Source of the DNA: Triticum aestivum
Lineage: Eukaryota > Streptophyta > Magnoliopsida > Poales > Poaceae
Assembly (NCBI RefSeq): GCF_018294505.1
Contig: NC_057804.1
Location: 249,854,156-249,918,155 of the forward strand
Reading direction: 5' to 3'
DNA: 64,000 bases
This document shows positions 22,441-34,130 of the stretch, piece by piece. How positions within the stretch are numbered: position 1 is the first letter of the stretch; the number at the start of each line of letters is the position of its first letter. The notes under the pieces were generated by a model. It was given only the letters and a program-made list of their open reading frames with translations. It did not search any database and was not told the origin of the DNA. A program made the translations under genes and the position numbers.

Positions 22441-25400
22441 ATGACGCCCCCCACCGCACCAATTTCACAGCCGTCCTCCTCCCTAGTGCCAGAGACGCTA
22501 TCCCTTTGTCGTCGTGCACTGGGCCGTGTGCCTCTTACTCCGTGCTGCTGGAGCTGCCTCCATGATGGCCGCGTGAATCGTACTGGAGCCGATTCACCCC
22601 TGCCGTTGTTCATGGCGCTGGATCGGCTCCAACTTCGGATCTGTCCAGAGTCCCGGCGCTGCTTCCCCGTAGCCGTCGACCGTCACGACATCGTCGTTTC
22701 CCTGCCGCCGGTCGCCACCGCAACCGCGCCGGCCTCATCGACTCGGCAGCTGGACCTGCCTACTTCACCATGCCGCCAGATAGGTCACACCCTCATCACA
22801 AATCACTTTATTTTGTCGTCAGTTGTCTGAATTTTTATTCTGGGCCAATCGATTCCTAATGGGAAGCAGCACCCCTCGAGGCGGCGGAGCTCCTAGGCTG
22901 CTGGTTGCCTGGTGTCTAACGTAAGGGTGCAGGGCCGCAAGTTTGCTGCGGAAGTAGCGCTTAGATGGCTATCTTTTAGAGTTGCGTTGGTTGAAGGTAC
23001 TGCCGTCACCGGATCTGGATGATGGGGAGTCTTTGTGGATTGGCCCGGGGGCAGCACAACCACGGCAGTGCGGTGGGGCGGGGAGCGGGGTTTTGGTCGG
23101 GGCCACCGACGGCGGAGGCAGGCTGCTCTACCGTTGGTCGCTGGCTCTTCGGGGAATATTCCGAATAGTGTCAGCCGGGAGGCACAAGACGGCCATCAAG
23201 CCATCCGGCGTAGAATGGACAGTACCAAAATAAAATAAAATCGTGTGACCCCAATTTAGTCTTCGGTCAACAGACATGTGACCACTCTTGTACCTTGTTG
23301 TTGATCTCTTAGTGTATTTCTTCAGATCAAACAGATATGTCATTCTTAACATTATGCGTTATCTGCATCTTCAGACACACCGTCGTCCGACTCACCGCAG
23401 CTGCTCCAACATGGGAAGCATACACTAGAAGGGAGCTATAGTCCCCACTCAACAGTTCCCTGCATCGAATGCGCGTGCCCGACATGGATAGCCACAACAA
23501 CTGCAAGGCCATCGACAAGTCAGCACATGATGCTCACTCCTATGGATGGCAGCCAGATAGGTTGTACCCTCACCTTACTTGTGTGCAACATTTATGGCTT
23601 TGTTATTCATCTAAGCATGGAAAATAGATCATCACATTTCATTGTATATTCATGCTGATCTCTTACGGGTCTTGTTCAGGAGTTAAAGTTGTTCCATAGT
23701 TCAGCTAAGATACTTGTTCTCTAGGTAACGTTGTTCCATAGTTATCATCCATCAGCCAATGCTATCCCATAGGCTGGTGATTATGGTATTATACCACTTC
23801 TAGTATTACCTTTGTTCTTTAATACTTTTGTGTGCCATCTAGTTAATCTCGAGTACAAATGATACATATTCTGTAGATTTCATCTGTGTTCTCCCTTTAG
23901 TTTATGAGACATGTTGCTGCTAGTTAACCCCAGTCCTACTATTTATGTCGTCTCCTACAGGCACTCATTACATAAATCTAACTACTAGTTGTCTTCCATG
24001 CATGTTAGATATAATTGCACACACTGATATATCCACAAGAACCTCACGGAGCAATGTAAAGGCCAATAAACTTGATGTCAATGGTACCCAATATGATGGA
24101 ACATGTAAAGGCAGTTCTTCAGAAGACTTGCAGAAAGATGATGAATCCTCTTCACCCCACAAGGTCCTTGCTCTAACTTGGCCTGTGATATGGGTACAAC
24201 ATGCATATAATGTCTTGGAGTGTATCTACTCTGTTGCAATGCCATGTGCTTAGCATGCTGATCATGGATGTAAATATGTCATGCCTTCCTGTTTTCAGTA
24301 CCTATTCCATTAATGATAACATGTTTTCAAATTCAAGTACTATCATTCTACTTTATTGCAATGCCATCTGCTTAATTTGGACATCATGCTTCTGAATATC
24401 TTAAACATTGTTATTCATCAGTATGTACTTCATGTGTCTACCATACCATGTATTTTTACATTGAAGTGTTGTTCTAGTGCTCTGCTGCAATCCATCTTAG
24501 TTTCCCAATCATACACGTGTATGTTGCCTTAGTTATTTCTGTACGTATTCCGCTAGCATACAGTTTTACATTCAACTAGTGTTTTTTTGCGGTGTTGTCC
24601 TGTTGTATCCCTAGCTCTTACACCGTACTCCCACTATCCGGATTACATGTTGCCGAAATGGATAAAAAAGGATGTATCTAGAACTGAAATACGCTTAGAC
24701 CCCTCCATTTTTTCCGGATGGAGGGAATACATGTCAATATGTCATGCCTTTCTATTCTTCGGTACCTATTCCATCTCTCTGTTGTAGCATGTTTTATAAT
24801 TAAAGCACCATTCTTCTATACAAGGCATGCACGGGGAAGACGACTATGTTAGAATCTGAAGGTTTACAAACAAGGCCTTTGCAAAAGATCCAAATGCCAG
24901 GAGATAATAAACCAACTCCAGTTTTTATAGATACTGCTCCAGCATAGAGAAACCCAACTCCTACTGATAATAAGCAGATTCCAGTGGCCAAAGAACTAGT
25001 CCCCTCCAGTCCAGTAAAAATATGTCAACTCCATTCTAAGAAGCGTGTGCGTATCCTTGCATCATGAAATTTTATAGCATGTTGATCATATTTTTTACAT
25101 GTTTCTTACCCATCTCTCTTTTAGCAAATAAGCTTAATAGATAGAAGAGTTTTTGCACTGGTATCGTATGTGAGGAAGGATTCTTGCAGGAATTCTCTGT
25201 GCTCCAATGCAGATGTAAGTACCGGTTGTATATCACTATATTTTTACATCATCATGTATTTTGTTAATCGGCGTGAATCCAACCTTTATCTTATCTAAAT
25301 TTAGTTGTAGCAAAATGTATGATTAAAGGCCACAATGTTGATTTTTGTAAGGAAAAATGCCTGGTAGTTTTGCATCCTGAGCTGCATGAGTGTACTATCT

Positions 25401-26902
25401 CATATCAGTGGGTTCGAATACTTTGGTTCTGCAGTGGGATTTCAATGTTTTTTTTACTGTGTTGTCCTGTCATATCCCTAGCTCCTATATCATACTCCCT
25501 CCGTCCGAATTACATGTCGCAGAAATGGATAAAACTGTATGTATCTAGAACCAAAATACGCCTAGACCCATCCATCTATTTCCGGATGGAGGGAATACAT
25601 GTCAATATGTCATGCCTTTCTATTCTTCAGTACCTATTCCATCTCTGGTGTAGCATGTTTTCTAACTAAATCACCATTCTTCTATATAAGGCATGCAAGG
25701 GGAAGACGGCTATGTTAGAATCTGAAGGGTTACAAACCAGGTCTTTGCAAAATATCCAAATGCCAGGAGATAATAAACCAACTCCATTTTTCATAGATAC
25801 TGCTCCAGCACAGAGAAAGCCAACTCCCACTGGTAATAAGCAGATTCCAGTGGCCAAAGAACTAGTCTGCTCCAGTGCAGCAAAAGAATGTCAACTCCAT
25901 TCTAAGAAGCGTGTGCGTATCCTCGCATCATGAAATTTTATAGCATTCTGATCATATTTTCTACATGTTTCTTACCCATCTTTCTTTTAGAAAATAAGGT
26001 TAAACGATAGAAGACTTCCTCCATTGGGATCGTATTCGAGGAAAATATCTTGCAGGAATTCTCTGTGCTCCAATGCTGATGTAAGTACCTGTTGTATATC
26101 ACTATATTTACATCAGCATGTATTTTGTTAATCGGCGTGAATCTAACCTTTATCTGATCTAAAATTAGTTGTAGCAAAATGTTAAAGGCGCCAATGTTGA
26201 TTTTTGTAAGGAAAAATGCCTGGTAGTTTTTCATACTGAGCTGCATGAGTGTACTATCTCATATCACGCACATTACTGAATTGTAGTGCTTCTCTGGTTG
26301 CCCATTCATTCTGTGTCAATGTTGCTTTCGTATTACCTTACCTGGCTGATGATAGATGTGCCATATTGTGTTAATTTGGTGTAGGCTAGTTGCCCAAACA
26401 TTCGTTGTGTCAATGTTGCTTTCCTATTATCTGACTTGGCCAATGATAGCAATGCTAGTGTGTTAATTTTGTGCAGGCTGCTGAAGATAAGAAGACAAAC
26501 TCTGAAAACAGCAAGGCAACCCCATTGTTTCTTTCCAGTAAATCTAGGCCAGGTAATATGGCAATAACTCATGATTAATCTATTTGGTTCCCGTCCTAAT
26601 TATTGTATGATGCAGTTATCAAGACACTCTCCACTATCAATAATACAAGCCTGCCAAAATCGCCATATGAATCTGTTCAGTATCCTCTGTCTCGAATGCA
26701 ATGGAATAAATGTATGTTTGTGAACCAATTAATGGCTGAAACAATGATGGAAATGGTGGATGAATCAGAGGTGCAGAATCGTGCGACACAACAACTAATC
26801 AATGTTTTCAGAGACAGTGTAGCAAAGCAGCAAGAACTTGCCCACATGCTTATGGGCATCATCTGTGCTGAGGTTGCAGATTGTGATGTTGTAGATGGTT
26901 AG
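22441..26902 (+). CDS. Unrecognised multi-exon plant gene (seven coding exons used, ~468 aa)
   Basis: Proposed exons are 22441-22783, 23375-23560, 23961-24163, 25691-25912, 25991-26080, 26477-26552 and 26616-26902. All introns are GT...AG, and the phases join into one open frame of 469 codons including the stop. Exon 2 has only one open frame and it is the one the phase demands, which supports the model. A second pair of exons (24825-25046 and 25125-25214) is a tandem duplicate of exons 4 and 5; the first of these has TAG at 24955-24957, so a full-length product requires skipping at least that exon. The N-terminus is Pro/Ser/Arg-rich. The middle is polar (KDDESSSPHK, DNKPTPFFIDTAPAQRKPTP). 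The C-terminus looks globular and helical (QWNKCMFVNQLMAETMMEMV, then KQQELAHMLMGIICAE). There is no signal peptide, membrane segment or recognised domain. Function unknown. Upstream ~44 bp repeats may belong to its promoter. Start choice and splice sites are by eye. Confidence 0.6.
24580..25406 (+). repeat. Tandem duplication inside the gene, copy 1 (decayed exon pair)
   Basis: It is collinear with 25446-26265 (about 860 bp offset) and includes a Stowaway fragment, a 222 bp exon, a 78 bp intron, a 90 bp exon and flanking intron. The 222 bp exon carries TAG at 24955-24957 where copy 2 has CAG. The 90 bp exon is open. Exon lengths are identical between copies and divisible by three, so inclusion or skipping would not shift the frame. 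Confidence 0.8.
24626..24729. mobile_element. Short Stowaway-type MITE in intron (copy 1)
   Basis: TACTCCCACTATCCGGATTA at the left and TCCGGATGGAGGGAATA at the right, about 104 bp with the TGTATCTAGAACTGAAATA core usual for this MITE group. Confidence 0.6.
25446..26265 (+). repeat. Tandem duplication inside the gene, copy 2 (intact exon pair)
   Basis: Second copy of the 24580-25406 unit. The 222 bp exon (25691-25912) and 90 bp exon (25991-26080) are open in the gene's frame. The MITE is shared by both copies, so the duplication happened after that insertion. Confidence 0.8.
25493..25597. mobile_element. Short Stowaway-type MITE in intron (copy 2)
   Basis: It begins TACTCCCTCCGTCCGAATTA and ends TCCGGATGGAGGGAATA. 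It is the paralogue of 24626-24729 and better preserved at its left end. Confidence 0.7.
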
Positions 26903-27040
26903 GTTCTGCTCATTTATTTGCACTGGCATCAATCTTTGATTGCCCAGTGGATGTAATTTCCTGTAATATATGTTGGATGTGCAATGTTAATCCCTGTATG
27001 TCGTAGCTTTGCTTGATCGGTTTTGGTCCTATGCATAATT

Positions 27041-27950
27041 GCTCGTCGTAATGGGCTCAAATTATCTAATTTGGCCTAAAGACATGTACGAACTTTAGTG
27101 GGCCCATTAAGTTAATGGGCCGTTACTAGGCCAAAAGTTAATGGTCGACCTGCCTTTTACCTCCCGGGTCATTAACAGGCCGACATCGAAGCAGGAAACA
27201 GGTGGGCCCAATTTATTTCATGGGCCGTTAACAGGCCGTTACTAAGTTTGGGCTACATATGGCCCAACTATACTGTAGGTCTTTAGCAGGCCAAAAGAGA
27301 CAGCGGGCTTGTACTGGACCATGAAGAGCATGGGCCGCTAAGAGGCCGAAACTCAGGTTGTATTGTAAATGGCCCAACTGTGTTGTGGGCCTTTAGCAGG
27401 TCGAAAGAGAAACCGGGCTGGTATTGGACCATGAAGGGCATGGGCCGTTAAAAGGCCAAAACTAAGGTCCGACTACAAATGGCCCAACTCATTTATGGTT
27501 CGTTAACAGGCCGAAAGGCACACAGGGCCGGAAATTGGCCCAACAGTTAAATGGGTCGCTAAAAGGCCAAAACTCAGGTCCGACTACAAATGGCAAACTG
27601 ATTTATGGGCCATGAACAGGATGAAAGTGACACCGGGCCGGAAATTGGCCCAACACTTAAATGGGCCGCTAAAAGGCCGAAACTCAGGTCCAAGTACAAA
27701 TGGCCCATCAGATTTATGGGCCGTCAACAGGCTGAAAGACACACTGGGCCGTAAATTAGCCCAACATTTAAATGGGTCGCAAAAAGGCCGAAGGATGTAC
27801 ATCCTGAAAATTGGCCCATCCATTGAATGGGCCGTTAACAGGCCGAAATCTCATCGGGCCGATATTGAGCCCAAATATATAGCGGGCTGTTAACGGGCTC
27901 GAACTAACGATGGGCTGCAATGGTGTCAAATCTTTAACGGACTATTGACA
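27041..27950. repeat. ~110 bp tandem repeats rich in GGGCCGTTAACAGGCC
   Basis: AAATGGGTCGCTAAAAGGCC and close variants recur at about 27548, 27658 and 27770. Each unit also has a half-unit GGGCCG..AACAGGC..GAAAG and a TGGCCCAA block. Decayed units extend leftward to about 27050. Such GGCC-rich subterminal repeats are typical of plant DNA transposons; the superfamily (Mutator-like or CACTA) is not settled here. The 93-codon ORF across them is an artefact of the repeats. Confidence 0.6.
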
Positions 27951-28597
27951 CTAGAAAAAAAGACACATCCGTGACATTTTGGGCCGAACGAAAAAAAATT
28001 ATGTCATACATATGACACTTCTATGACGATGATTGTGACAAAACCCGGTATCATCATAGATGTGGTGGGTTCCTACTTCTATGACAAAAAATCTGACAAA
28101 AAAGGGCTTTTCATCCTGGGCGGGCCGGAGACGCAGCTGCATGACATTCTTTGGGCCATCCATGACGGAAAAAACCATGGTAGAAGCGAGGGCGAGGAAA
28201 ATTTCAGGGAGTTCCCGGTTACGGTGGGAGGTCGGGGGGCCGAGCGATGCGCGTTTCTCTCGTACACATACGCGCATGTGTGTGAGGCGTTGGCTCTAAC
28301 TGAACCCGAGCGAGGCGTTGGGCTCTAACTGAACCTGAGTGATTGCACTGCAGGCTACGCGTTACTGAACTCGAGCGATCGATCGATGGCTGTTAACTGA
28401 ACCTGATCGAGCGATTCCTTCGCTACTGCTGCTAACTAAAGCCGATCGATGCTGCCTCTGGGATGAACAGCGAGCGTTGCGGGGGGGGTTTGGATGAACA
28501 GTGAGTGGTGGCGTTGCCTCTGGATGAACAGGACCCTGTGGTGATGAACAGTAGACGGTGGAGGGGTGGTTGAACAGTAGCCGGTGGAGTAGCGGTG
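27951..28597. mobile_element. DNA-transposon-like sequence, interrupted on the right
   Basis: It continues from the tandem repeats with ATGACA-rich inverted-repeat-like sequence (TATGACACTTCTATGACGAT, TTCTATGACAAAAAATC) and a segment with repeated CTAACTGAACC and GGATGAACAG words. It ends abruptly where the LTR at 28598 begins. No transposase ORF. Recognised as a common wheat-type dispersed repeat from memory only. Confidence 0.4.
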
Positions 28598-29665
28598 TCA
28601 CGCCCAATATGCGACCCTATCCTAAAGGAACTCGAAGGTCCCGCCAAGGATAGAAGCGCATATTGGAGACGCTTTTGCAAGGTGGATATCATTACATCGT
28701 ACCATTACATAATAGTTGCAGATACATACAAAAGGCATACAATGCCAAATGAATACAACAACATCATACATAAGAGCAACATCCTACTATGGATGAAACA
28801 CAAACAGAAACTCGAATGACATCCACCCTGCTAGCCGAGGCCGCTGACCTGGAACCTATCCCCTGATCGAACAAGAAGCAGAAGAAGAACTCCAAAACAA
28901 GCAACATCGCTCTCGCATCAAGATCATCGCATGACCTATACCTACAACTATTGTTGTAGTAATCTATGAGCCACGAGGACTCAGCAATCCCATTACCATG
29001 GGTATCAAGACTAGCAAAGCTTAACTGGGTATGGAAAGGATAAGTGGTGAGGTTGGGGCAGCGACTAAGCAAGTATGGTGGCTAACTTACACAAATAAGA
29101 GCGAGAAGAGAAGCAATGGAACGGTCGTGAAGCTAGCAATGATCTAGATGTGATCCCGAAACTACTTACGTTCAAACATAACCCAAACCGTGTTCACTTC
29201 CCGGACTTCGCCGAAAAGAGACCATCACGGCTACACATGCGGTTGATGCATTTTAATTTGAATCTGATATCGAGTTCTCTACAACCGGATATTAACAAAT
29301 TCCCATCTGCCACATAACCACGGGCACGGCTCTTGAAAGTTTATACCCTGCAGGGGTGTCCCAACTTAGCCCATCACAAGCTCTCACGGTCAACAAAGGA
29401 TATTCCTTCTCCCAGGAAGACCCGATCGGTCTCGGAATCCCGGTTTACAAGACATTTCGACAATGGTAAAACAAGACCAGCAAAACCACTCGACTATGCC
29501 GACAAATCCCGATAGGAGCTACACATATCTCGTTCTCAAGGCACAATGGATGAGCAATCCGTATAACTAAAACCAAACCTCAAGTTTCCCTGAGGGGGTG
29601 CTGCAAAGGGCTCTAGTTTGGGCCAATACTCAGAGGAGCACTGGCCCGATGGGTAAATAAAGATG
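28598..29665 (-). mobile_element. Third copy of the giant-LTR family, LTR fragment
   Basis: It starts TGTCACGCCCAATATGCG and follows the first ~1.07 kb of the LTRs at 5317 and 12568 in the same orientation, then stops matching near 29665. The clean left terminus inside the 27-28.6 kb transposon-like sequence indicates insertion into it. The right side is truncated and no interior is present. Confidence 0.7.
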
Positions 29666-31250
29666 GCCCGAGCGGTTGGAGCAGGAAGAGCAGAGATTGA
29701 AGAACCATGACAATCGTTGGATGGATATCCAACAGTCACTGCTCTCGTGTGTTAACTATAAGTTGACAGGGTGTTGCGTGTGCGTCAACATTTTTTTTAT
29801 GAAAGCATACGTGTCAACCTGTAGTAGGCGCACAAGTCAGCCTCAAATCTGTGGAAAACAGCAGACAACCCATCTTCCATTATTTCTAATAATGTACAAC
29901 CCATTTGCTAATTCTTCAGAATTTTTTTGGATCCCATCTTCTTTTTGTTAACATTACACTCCATATTGTGGCCACGGTTAAAAAGTATACGAAATTTTGC
30001 ATATTTCGGTGCGGTCAACTATTTTTAATCCAGAAATATCAATTCACATTCAAACTATTTTGAAAAATAATTTTTATATATATAAAATCCAAATAATTGT
30101 CCACGCATAAAAATCAATGGAATTAAAGATCTTGTAATGAAAAAAAATTGAAACTAATTCCCGGTTTGATGTGTTTTAAAAATGTACAGCCCATTTCTGG
30201 GCAAACCGAATGAAACTCTCCTCGTCTTGAAAGATTTGCAGCCCAGCAGGGTCGATAAAGCAAGTAGGCCTTGTTTGGGTATTTCCTTAAATAAAATAGA
30301 ACTGGGCTAGCCATTTAGAACAAGAAAAAAACACAATTGGTCTCATGATGTGGTAAACATAAATAAAACCATGGCTAGACGGGCCACAACCCCCGCACAA
30401 CCCCGTTGTTACCCTGATCCGTCGCTAAAACTAGTATAAATAACAACTTATTGTTCCTCCCAAAAAAACTGCGCGACTTGCTGGGTCCCTGGTGTCAGCC
30501 GGTCGTAGTGTAATTCTCTCGTTTATTGACTTTGTTGACAATGGCGTGAGCCCCAGATGTCCAACCATTAGCAGGAACCATATTTTTTGGGCTTGTAATA
30601 TAGAGGCACTTGCTTGCGTACTGCCATGACACTGGTGGGTCCCTACTATCATCCTCTCCATGTAAAGTCATCTCCTTGTTCCTCTCGGTTGTTGACGATG
30701 TTGACAACGCAAGAGGGCGGCGCACCGCGCACGGCGAGCGAACCAAGGCCGCAAGGCGGAGGACGACGACGAGGCCTCGGACGAAATGAACAGGAGCCGT
30801 GGAAGATGCGCCGGTCCAGTCGCAGGCGGAGGGGAGTACGAGGGTTGACTGGTTCGGGCGCGGGTGCATGTTGGGGCTGACGTTGCCCGAGAATAACAGG
30901 ACGTGTGGGGGAATAGAGGGAGGGACTGGCCAACATTGGAGGGTACGTACGGTAGGGCGGCGGAGGCGCAGCCAGCCATGGGAGGCAGGAGCAGGCGGAG
31001 CCGATGGGGTTGTTTGGTTTGGGCGGCTGGAGGAAGAAGAAGACAACAGATAGAAGATACACGACAGATGTTGGATGTCAATCCAACGGCTGGTAGGCAT
31101 AATAGTTTCTTGACTGGCTAGTAAGTCGCACCACCTTGGATAGGCTATTTCCTCGCGGGTCCCAAATGTCAGAATCCAAATCTGTCACGGTCATGCAGCC
31201 TTTCCTATGAAAATTTATAGCCCATTTGATGTGCTAGTTCGAAATAAGTT
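29666..31250. other. Region bounded by 18 bp inverted repeats; possible non-autonomous DNA element
   Basis: The quasi-palindrome GTTGGATGGATATCCAAC (29716-29733) and GTTGGATGTCAATCCAAC (31070-31087) lie 1.35 kb apart; the right copy in reverse complement differs from the left at two bases. Between them are an AT-rich half and a GC-rich block (30650-31060) with overlapping ORFs on both strands (up to 201 codons) that match no domain. This is compatible with a Mutator-like or other inverted-repeat element that may have captured gene sequence. Weak evidence. Confidence 0.3.
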
Positions 31251-31613
31251 TGTGGGTGCTGGTGGGGGCTAATCACTTGGCTTATAAATGCACAGTGGGC
31301 TCAAGCAGCCGGCGAGAGTGATGTTATTTCCTTGGTTGGGATTTGTTACAATATTTCACTCTAAATTAAACGAATGGCAAGCCATCTGCCTTGTTTCAAA
31401 GAAAATATGACAGTCATAGCCGAGTTGAAAAGGGCAGGAACATCTAACTTGAGATTACAAACTGTACAAAAGCACGAGGGTTAATTGTTCATCAGGTTTA
31501 CAAAAAAACCCAGATTGAAAAGGGCAACAACATCTAACTCCAGCACTATTTTCGGCAGTCACAGTCAAATGGATCAGTCAGGTCCATAGAATGAACATCC
31601 TGGGTGGTAAAAT

Positions 31614-33256
31614 TTACTCGATTATGACCACAATTTGTTGTAAATACAAGCCCGGCACATTCAGAAGCTCTTTTGCCCACCTGAAACTCCTTTTTTGCTC
31701 TTCGGCATACCCATTCGTCAAAACCATGCTGCTGATAAACTTAAGCTTGATGGACAATAGTAACCTCGGATTCAGCAGGAAGAATGTGACAAATCTTGTG
31801 TTTGCACGGTTGGCTACATATCGTTCTAGCGTTATTGTCTTCAATCGAATCTCATGAGAAGTGAGAAAATCGCGATGCTTACGAATCCACCGATTGGTTA
31901 TAACTTTCTTACCCCGTCATGTTGCTTAAATAGACATGAAGATTGAAAATAGTTAAGATCTAAAAGAAGAGTGTCGAAAGAGCAACAGCTGAATGGTTAA
32001 TTCTAGTACACTATATGCGGGCTTCCAATGTGCGTGAAATTATCACCTTTATATAAAACTTCTCCAGACATGGAAAGCATTGCATCAAGCAAATAATCTT
32101 GTTCAGATGAAAACTATTCATTTGGATATATAAGATCTTGACAGAATCCAGCACCATTGATAGGTTATCCATGGAGAAACTCTTCATTGAGCATAGAACA
32201 TAATATTACTACAAAATGTGTACTCCAAGATGATATATAAATTATGCCCAGAAATTTAAAATGCACCTTATGGTTACAAGTGTAGATGACAATATGAAGT
32301 ACCTCAAGAACTATGGAGACAAACACTATATTGAAATTAGCACAAAGATCATGTATTACACCCAAGGTCTCCAATTTAGGCGCAGAGAGGACGGTTATTT
32401 GAAACGGTGAATAACTAGAATCAAGGATCAACCTTTGAAGTGAAGGGGCATCTTGGATGATGAGATGCCTTTCGTCAAAAGAAATTCCAATTCTTACAAG
32501 GTTAGGCGACTTTATTTGGAGACAACCGATTCTAGCTATGAAAACAAGCACCAAGCACTCCAGCGCAGGGCAACTGGAGTGGATGATGCTGTGCAATGAG
32601 GCCTCCAATATACGAACTTGCACAAGTGAAAGTTTCTTGAGAAATGGGAGTCGAAGGTTTAGTACCAGATTGTCTTGTAGGTAGCACATCGCAAAGGTGG
32701 AGGTGTGGAGAGAGGAGGAAAACCGCGAGATGGACATCGGTGCTGAGGGCACAAGTTCATGGCGTTCGGTATGTGGTATGTGATTTCCAGAGGAATAGTA
32801 TAACTCAAACAGCTGTAGTTCTGTGAATTCAGGAGATTTTAGCTAGGCGTCCACCGTGCAGGGCATGGTATGCTTGCTCAGGTAGCATGACAAGATGCAG
32901 AGGCTTTGAACGGAGCCCTGGTGGGAGGAGATGATGGCTCTGGGGATTTCAAAATCATTGAAGAGAGATAGCTGACAACAGTCGAGATTAAGGGGCACGG
33001 TGCGCCATAGAGGGCGCCACCGAATTGAGAGGACTTGGGTGCGGCAGCAATCCTTGGTGGGGAGAAGCGAGATGATCTCCCCAAGGACGGCGTCAGGGAG
33101 ATCGCTAATGTGGTCCACCTGAGATTCTACGGCTTCCTGGGATCCGGTGGGGGAGGGGTCGCCGCTTCTCCCCGCGCTGCCAGGTGTGGGATCTACAACA
33201 AGCGTCGCCGCTGACAGGAGCCTCATCTTCTTGGCGCTGGGGTCAGCCGACTCCAT
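31614..33256 (-). pseudogene. F-box/LRR/FBD protein gene with a premature TAG
   Basis: Exon 1 (33256-32303) encodes an F-box (HISDLPDAVLGEIISLLPTK, then QVLSIRWRPLWRTVPLNL) followed by LRR_2-type repeats (LPFLKKLSLVQVRI..., CPALECLVL, APSLQRLIL, APKLETLG). It is interrupted by TAG at 32845-32843 where the family usually has Trp; the frame then resumes without shift. Exon 2 (32181-32047) is in phase (SVKILYIQMNSFHL, QCFPCLEKFYIK). Exon 3 ends at 31614 and carries the FBD signature (NRWIRKHRDF, IRLKTITLERY, NTRFVTFFLLN, FISSMVLTNG). The exon 2/exon 3 junction near 31905-31930 is out of frame by the obvious acceptor, suggesting a further small insertion. Family members are SCF ubiquitin-ligase substrate adaptors. 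With the TAG the product would end after 137 residues, keeping the F-box but losing almost all LRRs and the FBD. Confidence 0.75.
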
Positions 33257-34008
33257 TTTCCTCGAGGGCGTCGCGTCGCGCTCATGGATTTGAGCAGAGT
33301 AACGAATGACGAGCCTAGTTGTAGTGCGAGCGAAGAAGAATAGGAGCTGGGGGTTTTCTATAGGAGTGAGGAAGACGGGGAGCTGGGTTTTTCTGTAGTA
33401 GTGAGGTGAGGAATTTGGGGGTACGAGTGGAGCGAGCTGACGTGAGGTGGGTGGGAGCGAGGAGGAAGAAGAGCACCCGGGTTTTTTTGGGGGGGGGGGT
33501 GTGCTGGGTGTCGGTAGCGCCTCTCATTTAGTAAATATATGGGCTTTTGAATTGATTTTACTATTTACTAGTGTGGATGGGTTGTTTTGTCTTCGGCCCA
33601 GAGAAACAATTACTACTAGTACAGTGGAGACACTCTACGGCTACCCGGAAAAACAATTACTACTAGTACAGTGGAGACACTCTACCGCTTCTGGCTCCTC
33701 CTAGGTCATTGAAACATCTCCCTCTATTGAATGTCGTTATACTTTTGTTCACCGACATGCGGGCCATGCAACGCGTGGCCCAAATGCCATCCAACAAATT
33801 AGAAGGCAGTATGGAGGCGGAGAGTCACCCCGGTCGTAGCGCGGCAGTAATGAGCCGTCGTATCACAAAACCCCACCTCCCCACAGTCTAAGTTTGACGG
33901 ATGAAGCAACCATCATTTCACTCTTTGCTAAATCCCCTTCCCCCTCACCGTCTTCAAGAAAGGCAACACTCGCATCTGCGACTGTTCTTCTCTCCCAATG
34001 AATGGAAG
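33257..34008. promoter_or_regulatory. Shared divergent promoter region
   Basis: It separates the minus-strand F-box gene from the plus-strand gene at 34156. A purine-rich stretch and a G10 run (about 33490) occupy the F-box side. A 47 bp direct repeat lies at 33604-33685. A pyrimidine-rich leader (33890-34008) ends at a splice donor AATGGAAG|GTAAGC belonging to the plus-strand gene's untranslated first exon. Confidence 0.45.
33604..33685. repeat. 47 bp direct repeat in the divergent promoter
   Basis: The block beginning AAACAATTACTACTAGTACA and continuing GTGGAGACACTCTAC occurs at 33604 and again at 33651 with no mismatch over 35 bases. The identity suggests a recent duplication. Confidence 0.85.
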
Positions 34009-34130
34009 GTAAGCGGATCCGTGATGTTGGTATATTTTCATTCAGAGAAAAAAAGAACTTTTGCAAAGCAATAACCGATCCTCACTCTCTTTGTTGTTTC
34101 ATTGTCATTGCAATTGTGTTTTCCTTTCAG

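Noticed and set aside
27612..27893. 93-codon ORF with internal repeats (GRKLAQHLNG)
   Set aside because: It is the translation of the ~110 bp tandem DNA repeats, not a protein repeat under selection.
30495..31100. 201-codon minus ORF
   Set aside because: Low-complexity, no domain, several competing frames on both strands in a GC-rich block. It may be captured sequence but is not supported as a gene.
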